A stretch of DNA of 64,000 bases from Phycisphaerales bacterium (lineage in GTDB: Bacteria; Planctomycetota; Phycisphaerae; Phycisphaerales; UBA1924). Below are positions 19,097 through 28,743 of the stretch, in pieces (position 1 is the stretch's first letter; the number at the start of each line of letters is the position of its first letter). The stretch lies in assembly GCA_016709445.1 (NCBI GenBank), contig JADJMV010000014.1, forward strand, positions 58,539 to 122,538, read 5' to 3'. The position numbers and the translations under genes are program-made. Under the pieces are notes generated by a model that made no database searches, was not told where the DNA came from, and saw only the letters and a program-made list of their open reading frames with translations.

Positions 19097-19514
19097 TCAG
19101 GGGGTGACGTTGACCATCCAGGCGACGCCGAACTTGTCGGTGCACATCCCGAAACGCGGCGACCAGAAGGTCTTGGCGAGAGGCATCGTGACCCTGCCCC
19201 CCGCGGCCAGCGCGTGGAACGCCCGATCGGCTTCGGCCTCGTTGGCGACCGTGAGCGCGCGAGAAGCCGGTGAAGGTCGCGGCCTCCTCGCAACCGTCGG
19301 ACGCCATGACGCTCGACTCGCCCACGGAGAACTGTGCGTGCATGACCTTGCTTTCGAATCCTGGCGGGAGCACGCCCGCGGGTATGGGCTCGGGGCTCTC
19401 GCTGAAGCGCATGAGCGTCTGGACCTTGGCGCCGATGGCCTTGCCATAGAAGGCGAGGGCCTCGTCGCAACGGCCACCGAACGTGAGGCAGGGCTGGATG
19501 CTGGTGCTGGCCAT
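19097..19514 (-). CDS. PhnB-like VOC protein, one apparent frameshift
   Basis: About 139 aa. The start ATG 19514 has GGAG six bases before it (MASTSIQPCLTFGGRCDEAL). The first two thirds end ATFTGFSRA; the remainder (ALTVANEAEADRAFHALAAG, then FGMCTDKFGVAWMVNV) is in another frame, with the switch in the CG-repeat at about 19257-19264. The ending and the CLTFGG start are typical of PhnB-like VOC proteins (DUF1428/3-dmu-9_3-mt type). Function unassigned. Confidence 0.78.
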
Positions 19515-19571
19515 GGTGATCTCCGTCATTCGGGGTGGCTGACGCCGGACGCCACGCGCCCGGTCTGGTGA

Positions 19572-20201
19572 TCAGGTGGTTGTGGTATGCACTGTCGGGC
19601 GCGGCAGGAGCGATTCGATGTAGCGTCGCAGATGTGCGATGCAGTCTGCGGCGGCGGCGGGGCCGTGCTTGGCCTTGGCGAGAATGAACGCCCCCTGGAG
19701 TACGGCTTGGGTGTACAGCCCGAGGCTCTGCGGGTCCCACTCGGCGGCGCGGGCGTAGAGGCGTTTGGCCTCGGCGATGTCCTCGGCGACCTCCGCGGCG
19801 TGCGCCGAGATGTAGCAGTCGCATGCTTCGCGGATTGCCGGGTGCGACTGGTAGGTTTCCTGGACGAGGGTGCCGAGCAGGCAGGTAAAGTCGGGCAGCT
19901 CACCCCGGAGGATCTCCGTCCGGAAGTCGAGGTATCCAAGCACCCGGTCCAATGGGTCGGGGGCGTCGTGGTACGGGGCCCCGGCGAACAAGGCCGCCGC
20001 CCCTTCGGCAAAGTGGGCGGCCGCGCCGAGCGCGAGATCGTCCTTGGATTTGAAGTGGTAGAAGAAGCTGCCCTTGGTCACGCCCGCCTCGTGGCAGATG
20101 TCGTCGACCGTGGCGGCGGCATAGCCCTTGGTGCGGATCACTCGGAGCGCCGCGTTGAGGAGTCTGGCCCTGCCGTCGGGATGTTGCGGTTTGGCTGCCA
20201 T
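19572..20201 (-). CDS. TetR-family transcriptional regulator
   Basis: 209 aa from ATG 20201 (MAAKPQHPDGRARLLNAALR). DNA-binding helices: TVDDICHEAGVTKGSFFYHF, a standard TetR motif, followed by an all-helical ligand domain with an AcrR/NemR-like layout. An almost perfect palindrome lies between the -35 and -10 boxes of its own promoter, so autorepression is likely. The PhnB-like, DinB, VOC and GyrI-like genes downstream on the same strand are candidates for its regulon. Confidence 0.92.
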   Translation of the reverse strand: MAAKPQHPDGRARLLNAALRVIRTKGYAAATVDDICHEAGVTKGSFFYHFKSKDDLALGAAAHFAEGAAALFAGAPYHDAPDPLDRVLGYLDFRTEILRGELPDFTCLLGTLVQETYQSHPAIREACDCYISAHAAEVAEDIAEAKRLYARAAEWDPQSLGLYTQAVLQGAFILAKAKHGPAAAADCIAHLRRYIESLLPRPTVHTTTT

Positions 20202-20225
20202 GGGTTCGGCCACGCGGGCAGGACA

Positions 20226-20254
20226 AACATACCGACTAGTTGGTATAATGTCAA
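20226..20254 (-). promoter_or_regulatory. TetR promoter with embedded operator
   Basis: On the minus strand TTGACA (20254-20249), a 17-base spacer and TATGTT (20231-20226) form a near-consensus housekeeping promoter. The 18-base inverted repeat ATACCGACT/AGTTGGTAT at 20229-20246 has one mismatched pair and fills the spacer, the classical position for a TetR operator. Confidence 0.75.
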
Positions 20255-20581
20255 GCATGGGGGCCTGAATCTGTCTTGGTCATGGAAGTGCCTTCCGGTG
20301 GGCGGGCAAGCACACCGATCATAGCACGAACCAATAGGCTCGACAACCATTTGTACGGAGAATTTATGGCTTGATGCGACGTGTCGATTCACGCGGGGGG
20401 CCATCGTGGCATGCCGGGGGCGGTGGCCGCGTGCGCAGCGGGGGGTGCGGCGGCTGACCTGAAAGCTGGGCGCTGACCCTGTGGCGCGTGAAGACGGCGT
20501 CCCGATGCGGGGCTGGACGGGCGCGTCGGTCCGGCGACGATTTCGTGCGACCCGAACTTGGGGGGCGGGGGGCACGCTCGA
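20255..20581. other. Intergenic region, no gene seen
   Basis: GC-rich spacer between the TetR promoter and the end of the secreted-protein gene. I see no convincing coding region, hairpin or repeat. Confidence 0.4.
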
Positions 20582-22335
20582 TTACTCGAACGAGAGCGAC
20601 AGTGCGGCGCCGTGGGGCCGGATGAGCACGCTGTGGCCGTCTGGGCCGGCGCTCACGACGGCATCGTCGCAGCGGAGTGTGTACTCGAAGAGGTTGTGGG
20701 CATATCGAATGGCGTGGGTATCGAGGCCGGCGATCGCGGTGGTCTTGTCCGGGTCCCACGACAATTCGAGGGCCCAATCGGTTGATGCGGCTTTGCCCGC
20801 CACCTCGATCCCCACGGACTCGGGGGCCAGCTGCAGGCGAATCTCTCCGCCGGTCGAGACAGGTATCGTGACCGAGAGTCCGTCCGCTCCGGTCTCGGCG
20901 ACCGTTGGCTCGCCACACTCGATGGCTTGGGTCGAGCCGTCTGGGCCGACGCGGACCGCTCGGATCCCCGCCATCCCCCCGCCCCGCGCGCTCCAGTTGA
21001 AGCCATCCAGGATGGGGAGCGTGTCGTAGGTGCACGAGTTGGATTTGACCGGCCGGCTGAGGTATCGCTCGGCGTACCGCTCGTCGAAGAGGTGCAGATC
21101 ACGGATCCGCCAGGCCGCACCCTCCCAGAGGAGATTGATCCGGTAGCGACGGGTCTCGTACCAGACGCTGCGGCGGCCCCCGTCGCGGGGGTCTTCGAGG
21201 GCGACGACGGAGGTCGCGGGCGTCGTGTCGAAGGTGTTCCTGAACCAGGCGCCGGACTGACCAAGGGTCTCGACCCGGAGCGCCCCGGCGCGGACCCGAT
21301 CGGCGAGCCGCTGGTATTGGTCCTCGAGCCCCCGCTGCATGGCCGGCCAGCCGAACGAATTCTCCTGGCCGACCTGGGTGTATGCGAATGCGAGGCATGG
21401 GGCGTCGAAGTTGGTGTGGAAGAACCAGCGAACCCATGCGGGATCGCCGCCGGCATGGCCGTAGACGGGCTCGAGGGAGATCACGCCCTGCCGCTCGTCG
21501 CCGAGGCCGGTGTCGTACTGATAGATCGGATCGCTGCCGAGCATCCTGAAGATCGGCACGCGGAGCTGCTCGGCGTCGGTCTGGGCGGGCATGTACGCGT
21601 TCTGGCGGCTGGGGTAGTAGGCCTGGTTCCAATACCCGCCCCACAGGTTGTAGCCATCGGTGCCGATCTGATCCTTGCAGATGCACGCGGCGACGATGCC
21701 GTACTTGTCCGAGAGATAGTTCAGCGTCGGCGCGTCGATCACCCAGCAGCCCACCGATTTGGGGAGGTGCCCGAAGACTTGCTCGAAACGCTCCATGTAG
21801 ACGTCCATGAGCTTCCGGCGCTCCTCGGGCGGATAGCCGATGGTGAAGCCGACATCGGTGTGCCAATCCCAGGGGAAGCGGCCCCGCCAGGAGAGGCCCG
21901 CCGCCTCGACCTGTGGCTGCACCACCTCGAGCCAGGCGCCGACTTCGTCCTCGGGGCCGAGGTCGCTCTTGAGCAGGTCGGTGAATGCGGGATTGGTGAG
22001 AGCGTCGTACTGGATGAGGAACGTCGAAGGCAGGCTGTGCGCGTGTCCCAGGCGGATCTGTTCGCGGACGGGTTCGATGAGGTCGACCGGGCCGCGGGGC
22101 TCGACGCCTCGGATGAAGTTGATGATGTTGACGATCCGTGGTGCTGGATGCTCGGGGGGCGTTGGTTGCAAGCCCCGCCCCGCGGCCGGGCGGCGGCAAG
22201 GGCGCCGAGCAGCGTCCAGAGCCACACCACGAGTAGTGCCGGTGGGCGCCGGGTCGCCCGGGCGCTGGGGCCGGTCGCCCGTCGCCCTCGCGCACAGCGG
22301 AGCCCTGCCACAAGCTGGTCGTGTGCTCTCCTCAT
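20582..22335 (-). CDS. Large secreted protein of unknown family, one apparent frameshift
   Basis: About 584 aa once one base is added to the G6 run 22154-22159. From ATG 22335 there is a basic N-terminus and a hydrophobic stretch (LLVVWLWTLLGALAAA) that would serve as signal peptide. The mature part begins VNIINFIRGVEPRGPVDLIE. The barrel-like first half contains DWHTDVGFTIGYPPEER and VIDAPTLNYLSDKYGIVAA, reminiscent of polysaccharide-deacetylase or DUF3863-type proteins. The second half is beta-rich. I do not recognise the family with certainty. It lies 111 bp downstream of a secreted glycosidase gene and probably acts on the same carbohydrate. Confidence 0.65.
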
Positions 22336-22446
22336 CGTGCAACATCCTCGCTGGTTGATTGGGGGGCGCCGGGTGGGGCCACGGGAGTGTACTGCGTCCG
22401 GGTCGGCGGGCTCGAAGCCGGCGTCGCCGCGCGCCGGCTGGAAGCG

Positions 22447-24993
22447 CTATGGGCCGGGGGTTGCTTCGAGGGTCAGCGAGGTCGCTCCGGTGATCCCCGT
22501 TGCGGTGAACTCGATCACGCCCTCGGGTGAGGACCGCGGCGTGGCGACGAGGTTGCCATCCCGTCGCAGCGAGAACGGAGTGTCTGCCGGGAGCCCGGCG
22601 ACGGTGTGGTGGACGGTGCGCGGCGATCCGGAGGGTGAGCGCAGCACCCACGCGCGGAGGGTGGTGGAGTTGACGCCCGGCCAGGCGGTGATGGCGGCAT
22701 CCACCGTCGCATCGCCGGACGGCTCGAGCGTGAAGGAGGCGGGCTGGTCGATGCCCGCGAAGTACCGAACGCGGCCCCCGGAGATGTCGACGCCGAAGGG
22801 GGTCGGCGAGGTCAGGGAGGACCCGTCGGCTGTGGCGCTCGCCGAACCCATCGCCAGGTCGATGCTGTATGCCGTGCCGCGGAGGGGGTACATCAGGCGC
22901 GTGCCGCTGAGTTCGGCCGTCATATGGGGGTCGAGGAAGAGCCGGTCGTGGCGGGGGCGGATGCCGTAGATGTCGCGGTAGAGGCCGACGATTGCCATGG
23001 CGTTGTTGGCGAGGATGTCGTCGCCCGAGCCCTCGGCGTTAGCGCGGAGGCAGCGTTGAAAGGAGAGGCCATCGATCTTGTAGCGGTCGATCACGTTCCG
23101 GACGTATCGCACTGCGAGCGAGGGGTCGGTCTGGGCGTAGGCGCGGGTGGCGAGCTCGGCCCAGCCGAGAAAGATGTCTCCGTTCTCATATACCGGGAAC
23201 TCCTTCTGCCTGATGTAGACATCGTCCGGCTCGAAGGGAAAGAAGCAGAGGGGCCAGTGGAACAACCCCTCCTGCCGCATGAGGCTTTCGATCTGTCCCA
23301 GGATGGCGTCGCGGCGGGCGGGGTCGTCGCACAGGCCATAGGCGATCGCGGCGAAGTTGACTGGGGTGACCAGGTTGTCGCCGTGGATGGAGTCGTCCGG
23401 CTCGCGCCAGTACACGTACCAGCGGCGGTCTGGATTCCAGAAGCCACCTTCCGACACCGGCCGGTTGAAGGCGTCCCTGAGCTTTCCGGCGGCCTCGCGG
23501 TAGCGTTCGGCCTGGCGGGCGTCGCCGATGAGGTCCTCGAGGCCGGCCCACCGTTCCATCGCCTCGAACATTTCGGCGTTGACGAGCGCGTTCTCGTACG
23601 AGGCCCACACGATGTCGATCCAGTCGCTGCCGCGTTCCTCCAGGTGCGAGCGCGGCACGACCTCGACCAGGCCGTCGTGGTCGGAATCCCGCCGGAGCAT
23701 GTAGTCGAGGGCGGCGCGGCACGAATCCCGGTGCGAGCGGAGCCAGTCCGCATCGCCGGAGAGGTCGAACTGCTCTGCGACGCCGATGACGTAGCAGGGC
23801 TGCGAGTCGAGGAGGTAGCCCCACTGGGCCTCGTAGTACCCGGTGTCGGGGTCGAAGGTGCCGGGCATGGCGTCGCCGGCGTCGGCGTGCCATCGCGCGA
23901 GGACCCGGCCGTCCGGCGAGATCGCGACGCGCTGGATCTCGTCGAGCGTTCGCGCGTAGTTGGCGATGAGGTTGGGGTCGGGGAGCGCGAGGCCGAACTC
24001 GGCGAGCCACGGTTCGTGCGTGCAGGTGAAGCTGGACCGCCAGCCGTTGCTCCCGCTGATGCCGCGGTCGATGATGCCGTAGCGGGCGATGGTGTTCAGC
24101 AGCTCCCGCACGGCGTGGCCATCGATGCCCCGGAGCGTGCCGAGGTTCGACACCTCGTCGTAGGGGAGGGCGCGGAGCGAGACGTTGTTCGTGATGATCA
24201 GGGGGCGGGCGGGTTCGGACAAGATCGGCGTGGGTCGCCAGAGGTCCTGGTGATCCGGCAGGAAACGGGCGAGTCCGTGGGCAGGTTCGGCCGCCGTGTC
24301 GGTGGGCCAGAAGCTCGCGGAGAGCACTCCGGTGGGATGGCGGGAGAACCGGGCCGTGATGTCGTGGGCCTGGGGCGATGCCGAGTTGGTGAGGCGGAGG
24401 CAGTCCTGGGAGTCCTTATTCCAGAAGGTGACCGAGGCGGTATGGCTGCCATAGGTGGCCACCGGGGTGTCGAGGTACTTGGTCCATACCACGCCGCCGG
24501 TGTCGAGGATGCCGCCGGTCCAGGTGTCGATGGCGGCGAAGTCGAAGCCCGGGAAGTAGGTGTCCTCAAGCTCGCCGGCGGCGAGGTAGGTGCGGGTGAT
24601 GCTCCAGTCGATGTGGTCGTCGGCGGGGGTGAAACGCCACTCCTCGGATACCGGGAAATCCGGGGGGCCGTATCGGATGTCGGCGAGGAGGAGGGACTCC
24701 CCGTCACGTTGCACGCGGGGGGAGGCGATGCCGCTGCGCGTCGTGTGCCAGGCGCCGCCGATCTTCACGGCGGTGCAGGCGCCGGTCTGGGGCGCGATGA
24801 CCTCGCGCCCGAGTACCGTGACCTGATCGACGATGCAGCGTTCGCCAAACTCGAGGTGCAGGGAGATGGTGTGGCCGGCGTCCGTGAGCGTGGCGGCGTG
24901 CCCCGCAGGGTCGATCGTGATGTCGGCCCGGGCCGTCGCAGCCAGCCAGAGGATTGCGAAGGGGAGCCTGGCGCGGGGAAGCGGAAAGGCCAT
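22447..24993 (-). CDS. Secreted (alpha/alpha)6-barrel glycoside hydrolase
   Basis: 848 aa with a signal peptide (LPFAILWLAATARA). Domains: an N-terminal beta-sandwich (about residues 20-280), then an (alpha/alpha)6 barrel with RDSDHDGLVEVVPRSHLEER, SYENALVNAEMFEAMERWAG and GDNLVTPVNFAAIAYGL, and a C-terminal beta domain. The layout resembles amylo-alpha-1,6-glucosidase/GH63/GH15-like clans but I cannot assign a GH family or substrate. Paired with the secreted gene downstream in a probable carbohydrate-utilisation unit. Confidence 0.75.
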   Translation of the reverse strand: MAFPLPRARLPFAILWLAATARADITIDPAGHAATLTDAGHTISLHLEFGERCIVDQVTVLGREVIAPQTGACTAVKIGGAWHTTRSGIASPRVQRDGESLLLADIRYGPPDFPVSEEWRFTPADDHIDWSITRTYLAAGELEDTYFPGFDFAAIDTWTGGILDTGGVVWTKYLDTPVATYGSHTASVTFWNKDSQDCLRLTNSASPQAHDITARFSRHPTGVLSASFWPTDTAAEPAHGLARFLPDHQDLWRPTPILSEPARPLIITNNVSLRALPYDEVSNLGTLRGIDGHAVRELLNTIARYGIIDRGISGSNGWRSSFTCTHEPWLAEFGLALPDPNLIANYARTLDEIQRVAISPDGRVLARWHADAGDAMPGTFDPDTGYYEAQWGYLLDSQPCYVIGVAEQFDLSGDADWLRSHRDSCRAALDYMLRRDSDHDGLVEVVPRSHLEERGSDWIDIVWASYENALVNAEMFEAMERWAGLEDLIGDARQAERYREAAGKLRDAFNRPVSEGGFWNPDRRWYVYWREPDDSIHGDNLVTPVNFAAIAYGLCDDPARRDAILGQIESLMRQEGLFHWPLCFFPFEPDDVYIRQKEFPVYENGDIFLGWAELATRAYAQTDPSLAVRYVRNVIDRYKIDGLSFQRCLRANAEGSGDDILANNAMAIVGLYRDIYGIRPRHDRLFLDPHMTAELSGTRLMYPLRGTAYSIDLAMGSASATADGSSLTSPTPFGVDISGGRVRYFAGIDQPASFTLEPSGDATVDAAITAWPGVNSTTLRAWVLRSPSGSPRTVHHTVAGLPADTPFSLRRDGNLVATPRSSPEGVIEFTATGITGATSLTLEATPGP

Positions 24994-25282
24994 GGGTTTC
25001 CTCTCGACCCCAGGAGTGGGTGGGCGGGGGACCCTAGGCGTGGCGGTCCTCGCCTGGGGCTTTGGCGCGGCTCGGGCAGGTCGGTGGCCGGGGATCCGGG
25101 CGGCAAGGTAGGCCGTCGTCGCCGCGGTTGGGGACCACCGAGAGCATCGATATGCAGGCGTCCACTTGGAAGGTGTGCGACGCGCAGGTGGTCGGGAGGA
25201 CGGGCGAGCCGCTTTCGCACTGGGACGGGGAGCCTACGAAGCTCGGGGGGCCCCCGGCTGAGGCCCGCAGCGCCGGGCCGGT
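24994..25282. other. Intergenic region, no gene seen
   Basis: GC-rich spacer upstream of the glycosidase. No clear promoter, hairpin or small gene was found. Confidence 0.35.
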
Positions 25283-25690
25283 TCAGCGGCCCGCCGACGC
25301 CGAGCCCCGCAATGCGGTGACCTCGATCTCGATCCTCATGCGGGGGTCGGCGAGCCGGGCCTCGAACATCGTCGCGGCGGGCCGGATCGTGCCGAAGCGG
25401 TGCTGCAACACGGGCCAGCACTCGGGAAAGCGCGAGGCGTCCGGGAGGATGTAGTGCACGCGCACGACGTCATCGAGGGAGGCGCCGGCCTGGGCAAGGG
25501 CCGCCTCGATGTTGGCGAGACACTTGGCGGTCTGGGTTGCGAGGTCGTCACTGATCGTCATGGTGTCGTAGTCGAAGCCGGTTGTGCCGGAGACCATGAT
25601 CCAGTCGCCTGCGACCACCGCCCGCGAGTATCCGATCTGCGCTTCGAAGGTGGAGCCTGAAGAGATGAGTCGCCGTTCGTACCTGCTCAT
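25283..25690 (-). CDS. RidA/YjgF family protein
   Basis: 135 aa from ATG 25690 (MSRYERRLISSGSTFEAQIG). RidA-fold signatures: AVVAGDWIMVSGTTG, a helix with ANIEAALAQAGASLDDVVRV, and the C-terminal RMRIEIEVTA. The conserved arginine that binds the 2-aminoacrylate carboxylate appears to be present in the PRMRIEIE region. Likely a cytoplasmic enamine/imine deaminase or a divergent family member. Confidence 0.9.
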   Translation of the reverse strand: MSRYERRLISSGSTFEAQIGYSRAVVAGDWIMVSGTTGFDYDTMTISDDLATQTAKCLANIEAALAQAGASLDDVVRVHYILPDASRFPECWPVLQHRFGTIRPAATMFEARLADPRMRIEIEVTALRGSASAGR

Positions 25691-25924
25691 GCGAGCACCG
25701 TAGCAGGCAGGCGGATCCTGCACGCTCGGGGCCTCGCGGCGGTGGGGTGGGGCTCGGACCGAGCAGGGCTTGTCCCCAACCCGGAGATTGGGATCGGTGG
25801 GCTGACGGCGGGCGGAGTTCGGGTTCTAGGACTCCAGGGCGTTGCCGGAGCTTCGGGGTATCGATCCCGGTCCCGACCCTACCCGCCGCCGGTGGCCGCC
25901 CGCGGCGAGGCCGGTGCCGGGGGC

Positions 25925-25953
25925 TTGGCACTCGCATCCCTCTCTGGTAGGAT
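25925..25953 (+). promoter_or_regulatory. Candidate promoter for the TIGR03067 gene
   Basis: TTGGCA at 25925-25930, a 17-base spacer and TAGGAT at 25948-25953. It would give a leader of about 130 bases before the GTG at 26090. The rest of the 399-bp gap (25691-26089) shows nothing else. Confidence 0.4.
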
Positions 25954-26089
25954 GCGGGTGGCTGGAAGATCGCCACCGGATCCGCGGGAAGGGCATAGCC
26001 CGGCTTCACGTTTCAGCAAACTCCAGGATTCCTGCACGTTCTTCGTGCCGCCCGATGCGGATCCGGGCGAACTGCATGGAGAATTGCAC

Positions 26090-27172
26090 GTGGAAACCTC
26101 GCTTCCTCCCCGTCCCAATCTCGATCACTTACGGCGTCAGGCCAAGTCGCTCCTCGCTGCCCTCGCGGCCGGCAATCGCGAGGCGGCAGAGGCCATGCTC
26201 CAGCACCTGCCCGCGGCCCGTGGGATGAGCCCCGAGCAGGTACTCGCCGGACGATTCCGACTTGCGGATGCGCAGTCGGCGGTGGCGCGGAAGACCGGGT
26301 TTGCCGGCTGGCCCCAGTTGGCTCGTCACGTGGAGCAGCTCCGCGCACTCGAGGGCGTTTGGGAGTTCGAGCGGCTTGAGGTTGATGGGAGCTTGGTGCC
26401 GGCCGCGGCGATCTCTGCATCGCGTCTGCTGATCGACGGCGACCGTTTCCGCAGCGAGTCGCCGGAGGCGGTCTACGAGGGGGTGTTCAACATCGACGTG
26501 GAGTCGGACCCGCACGGTATCGACATCGAGTTCGTCGCGGGCCCAGAGGCCGGGAACTGGAATTACGGGATCTTCCGGCTCGATGGGGAGCGGCTCCACC
26601 TCTGTTTGGATATGAATGGCGGGGACCGTCCAACGGCCTTCCGGACGTCTCCGGGGACCGGGCATGCGCTCGAGACGCTGCGCCACGCTTCGCGGGCCCG
26701 TCCGGACTCGGTCACGGGCGGCACGGCCCCCGCGTCGGCGAGTGGGGCCGACGCCGGAACCGGCGTGGAGGCCGACCACGCCGCGGGCTTCGAGTACCGG
26801 CCCTCGGGGACGCTCGATCTCCTTCAGGGTGCATGGGCCGCCGAGAGGGTCGTGCTGGACGGACAGGAGTTGCCGCCGATGATGCTCCGCACCGGGGCGC
26901 GGTCGGCGAAAGCGCATGAGGTTCGGATTAGCTTCGGCGGTCGCCTGATGATCCACGCCCAAGTACGGCTCGACGAGGGCGCCGACCCGGTGCAGATCGA
27001 CTACCTGCACCTCTGCGGTGCGCATACGGGCGGCGTTTCGTTGGGGATCATGCGGTGGGACGGGCCCGTCGCGTGCTTCTGCATGGCGGCCCCCGGCCAG
27101 CCTCGGCCGACGGAGTTCGCCTGCCCGGCCGGGAGCGGCCGGACGTTGAGCCACTGGCGGCGGAACGAGTGA
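26090..27172 (+). CDS. TIGR03067-type protein with two repeats and an ankyrin-associated N-terminal module
   Basis: 360 aa from GTG 26090 (GGAGAA eight bases upstream). Residues about 8-80 (LDHLRRQAKSLLAAL, then ADAQSAVARKTGFAGWPQLA) form the short helical module often seen before ankyrin repeats in soil bacteria. Two planctomycete-typical TIGR03067 domains follow, each starting LEGVWEFERL or LQGAWAAERV and each ending with a GPRPT-like FR/F segment. Function unknown. No signal peptide from this start. Confidence 0.78.
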   Translation: METSLPPRPNLDHLRRQAKSLLAALAAGNREAAEAMLQHLPAARGMSPEQVLAGRFRLADAQSAVARKTGFAGWPQLARHVEQLRALEGVWEFERLEVDGSLVPAAAISASRLLIDGDRFRSESPEAVYEGVFNIDVESDPHGIDIEFVAGPEAGNWNYGIFRLDGERLHLCLDMNGGDRPTAFRTSPGTGHALETLRHASRARPDSVTGGTAPASASGADAGTGVEADHAAGFEYRPSGTLDLLQGAWAAERVVLDGQELPPMMLRTGARSAKAHEVRISFGGRLMIHAQVRLDEGADPVQIDYLHLCGAHTGGVSLGIMRWDGPVACFCMAAPGQPRPTEFACPAGSGRTLSHWRRNE

Positions 27173-27281
27173 ACCGCGCGTCGAGGCGTCAGTCGGTGTC
27201 ATGAGGCTCCGCCGGCCCCTTCCCTCGCCAGTTGCCGAGGAGGAGCGGGCCGTGGTGGCAGATTGAGGACGTCACCCCTCC

Positions 27282-27764
27282 TCAGTCGCGCTTTCGCACG
27301 TTCCGGGCGAGGACGGGAGGCGCGGCGACGCGGACGGACGTGTTCAACGCCACGGCGGCCCGGATGAGCGCTTTGAATGCTCTCGCATCGATCTTGTCGC
27401 CCTCGTGGAGGTCGATGGCGCGGCGCGTGCCTCCATCGAGGCTGGAGTTGAACAGACCGGAAGGATCCTCGAGCGAGGCGCCCTTGGCAAAGGTCAGCTT
27501 GACCTTGTCCTTGTAGCTCTCGCCGGTGCAGAGGATCCCCGCGTGCGACCACACGGGGACGCCCAGCATCGCGTTCGAGGGCTTTCGCCACTTCATCTCC
27601 TCGACCACTTCGGGATCGGCCTGCCGGATGAGCGTGCGGATGCGGGCGAGGATTTCGCCCCGCCAATCACCGGGCCCGGCAATCATGGAATCGGCGGATC
27701 GCTCCGCGGCGATCGGCTTGGATGATGCTCTCAGACCCGCTTTCGTAGCCTTTTTCTTTGTCAT
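27282..27764 (-). CDS. DUF1801 domain protein
   Basis: 160 aa. A basic N-terminus (KKKATKAGLRASSK) precedes a DUF1801 domain: ILARIRTLIRQADPEVVEEM, the conserved KWRKPSNAMLGVPVW, KVKLTFAKGASLEDPSGLF. DUF1801 proteins are small cytoplasmic proteins of unknown role that cluster with ArsR and SRPBCC genes, as here. Last gene of the minus-strand ArsR operon. Confidence 0.88.
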   Translation of the reverse strand: MTKKKATKAGLRASSKPIAAERSADSMIAGPGDWRGEILARIRTLIRQADPEVVEEMKWRKPSNAMLGVPVWSHAGILCTGESYKDKVKLTFAKGASLEDPSGLFNSSLDGGTRRAIDLHEGDKIDARAFKALIRAAVALNTSVRVAAPPVLARNVRKRD

Positions 27765-27912
27765 GGTGGTGGTCCGATGCTCAGGTTGGGGCGGGTGCTC
27801 AGGTGGTCGGCAAGCCAGCTGGTTGTACGCCGCACTGGATCATGCGGCGCGGAGCGTGCTCGGCGATGCACGGAGATCTGCTCGTCGCGGGCGGGCAATA
27901 CTCCGGTCTCCC

Positions 27913-28449
27913 TCAGCCCTGCTCGCTGGCCACGCGACTGGCCTGCCGCACCCAGTCGGCGAATCGCTTCTCGTTGAGATCGTCTCCGTCGTGGATGTCG
28001 AGATACCGCACTGCTTTCTGCTTGGACGCGCCGGGCGGGAGGGGGCGGAGGGATGAGCCGCGGAAGAAGGCTACCTTCACGTACTTGGTGAAGCAATGGA
28101 AGCTGAGGAACCAGGCGACACCGCCCTCCCCGTCGTCGACGCCATAGAAGGGCGAGTTCCACTTCACCGCCTTGTGCACGCCGGGAGCGGCACGCACGAT
28201 GATCTCGTCGAGTCGGCGCCCGACGTCGCGCTTCCAGCCCGGCATGGCCGCGATGTAGGCCTGCACGGGAGCGTCGCCGTCGGCCTTCGCGATCTGGGGG
28301 TTGCCGCCCGAGAGCAGGGTCGCCTTGGCACGCTGCCGGGCCGGCGGTTTCGACGCGCCCTTGGGCGGTTTGGGGGTCTTCGCGGTGATTCTCGGTGGGG
28401 CCGGCTTGGGCGCGGCGTTTGCCGGTGACTTGGGCGTCTGTTTGGCCAT
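27913..28449 (-). CDS. DUF1801 domain protein
   Basis: 178 aa from ATG 28449 with an AGGTGA ribosome site. A Lys/Pro/Ala-rich N-terminal tail (about 50 residues) is followed by VQAYIAAMPGWKRDVGRRLD, VKWNSPFYGV and KVAFFRGSSLRPLPPG, the DUF1801 core. A paralogue of the next gene downstream; the two are separated by 148 bp. Role unknown. Confidence 0.88.
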   Translation of the reverse strand: MAKQTPKSPANAAPKPAPPRITAKTPKPPKGASKPPARQRAKATLLSGGNPQIAKADGDAPVQAYIAAMPGWKRDVGRRLDEIIVRAAPGVHKAVKWNSPFYGVDDGEGGVAWFLSFHCFTKYVKVAFFRGSSLRPLPPGASKQKAVRYLDIHDGDDLNEKRFADWVRQASRVASEQG

Positions 28450-28454
28450 CGGGT

Positions 28455-28700
28455 TCACCTCGCGTGGGAGCGTTCGACCTCGGCGCGTCGCTCCCTGCGC
28501 GCCTTGGTGGCATACGGGAGCGGGAACAGGGACAGGCCGGTGAGCGTGAGCAGACCCAGCGGGAGCAGCGGTGCGGAGGTCACCCGGGCCGGGGGCATCG
28601 CGCTCTCCATGGCCAGGGCGGTGAAGTTGGCGATGACCGTCAGGGTGAAAGCGACCGATACCCAGCGGTGGGCCTGCCGGATTCGCGCTTTCCAATTCAT
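28455..28700 (-). CDS. Small two-helix membrane protein
   Basis: 81 aa from ATG 28700. Two hydrophobic helices (WVSVAFTLTVIANFTALAM and LLPLGLLTLTGLSLFPL) end in a basic tail (KARRERRAE). Six bases separate its stop from the DUF1801 start, so they are co-transcribed. No ribosome site is evident. Similar small proteins accompany DUF1801/ArsR genes but none has a known function. Confidence 0.65.
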   Translation of the reverse strand: MNWKARIRQAHRWVSVAFTLTVIANFTALAMESAMPPARVTSAPLLPLGLLTLTGLSLFPLPYATKARRERRAEVERSHAR

Positions 28701-28743
28701 GACTGCCGCCACAGCGTTGACTCCACAGCATGCTTGGACCGGC

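Noticed and set aside
22924..25320. 798-codon plus-strand open frame opposite the glycosidase
   Set aside because: Antisense shadow of a gene with signal peptide and barrel motifs; no domain of its own.
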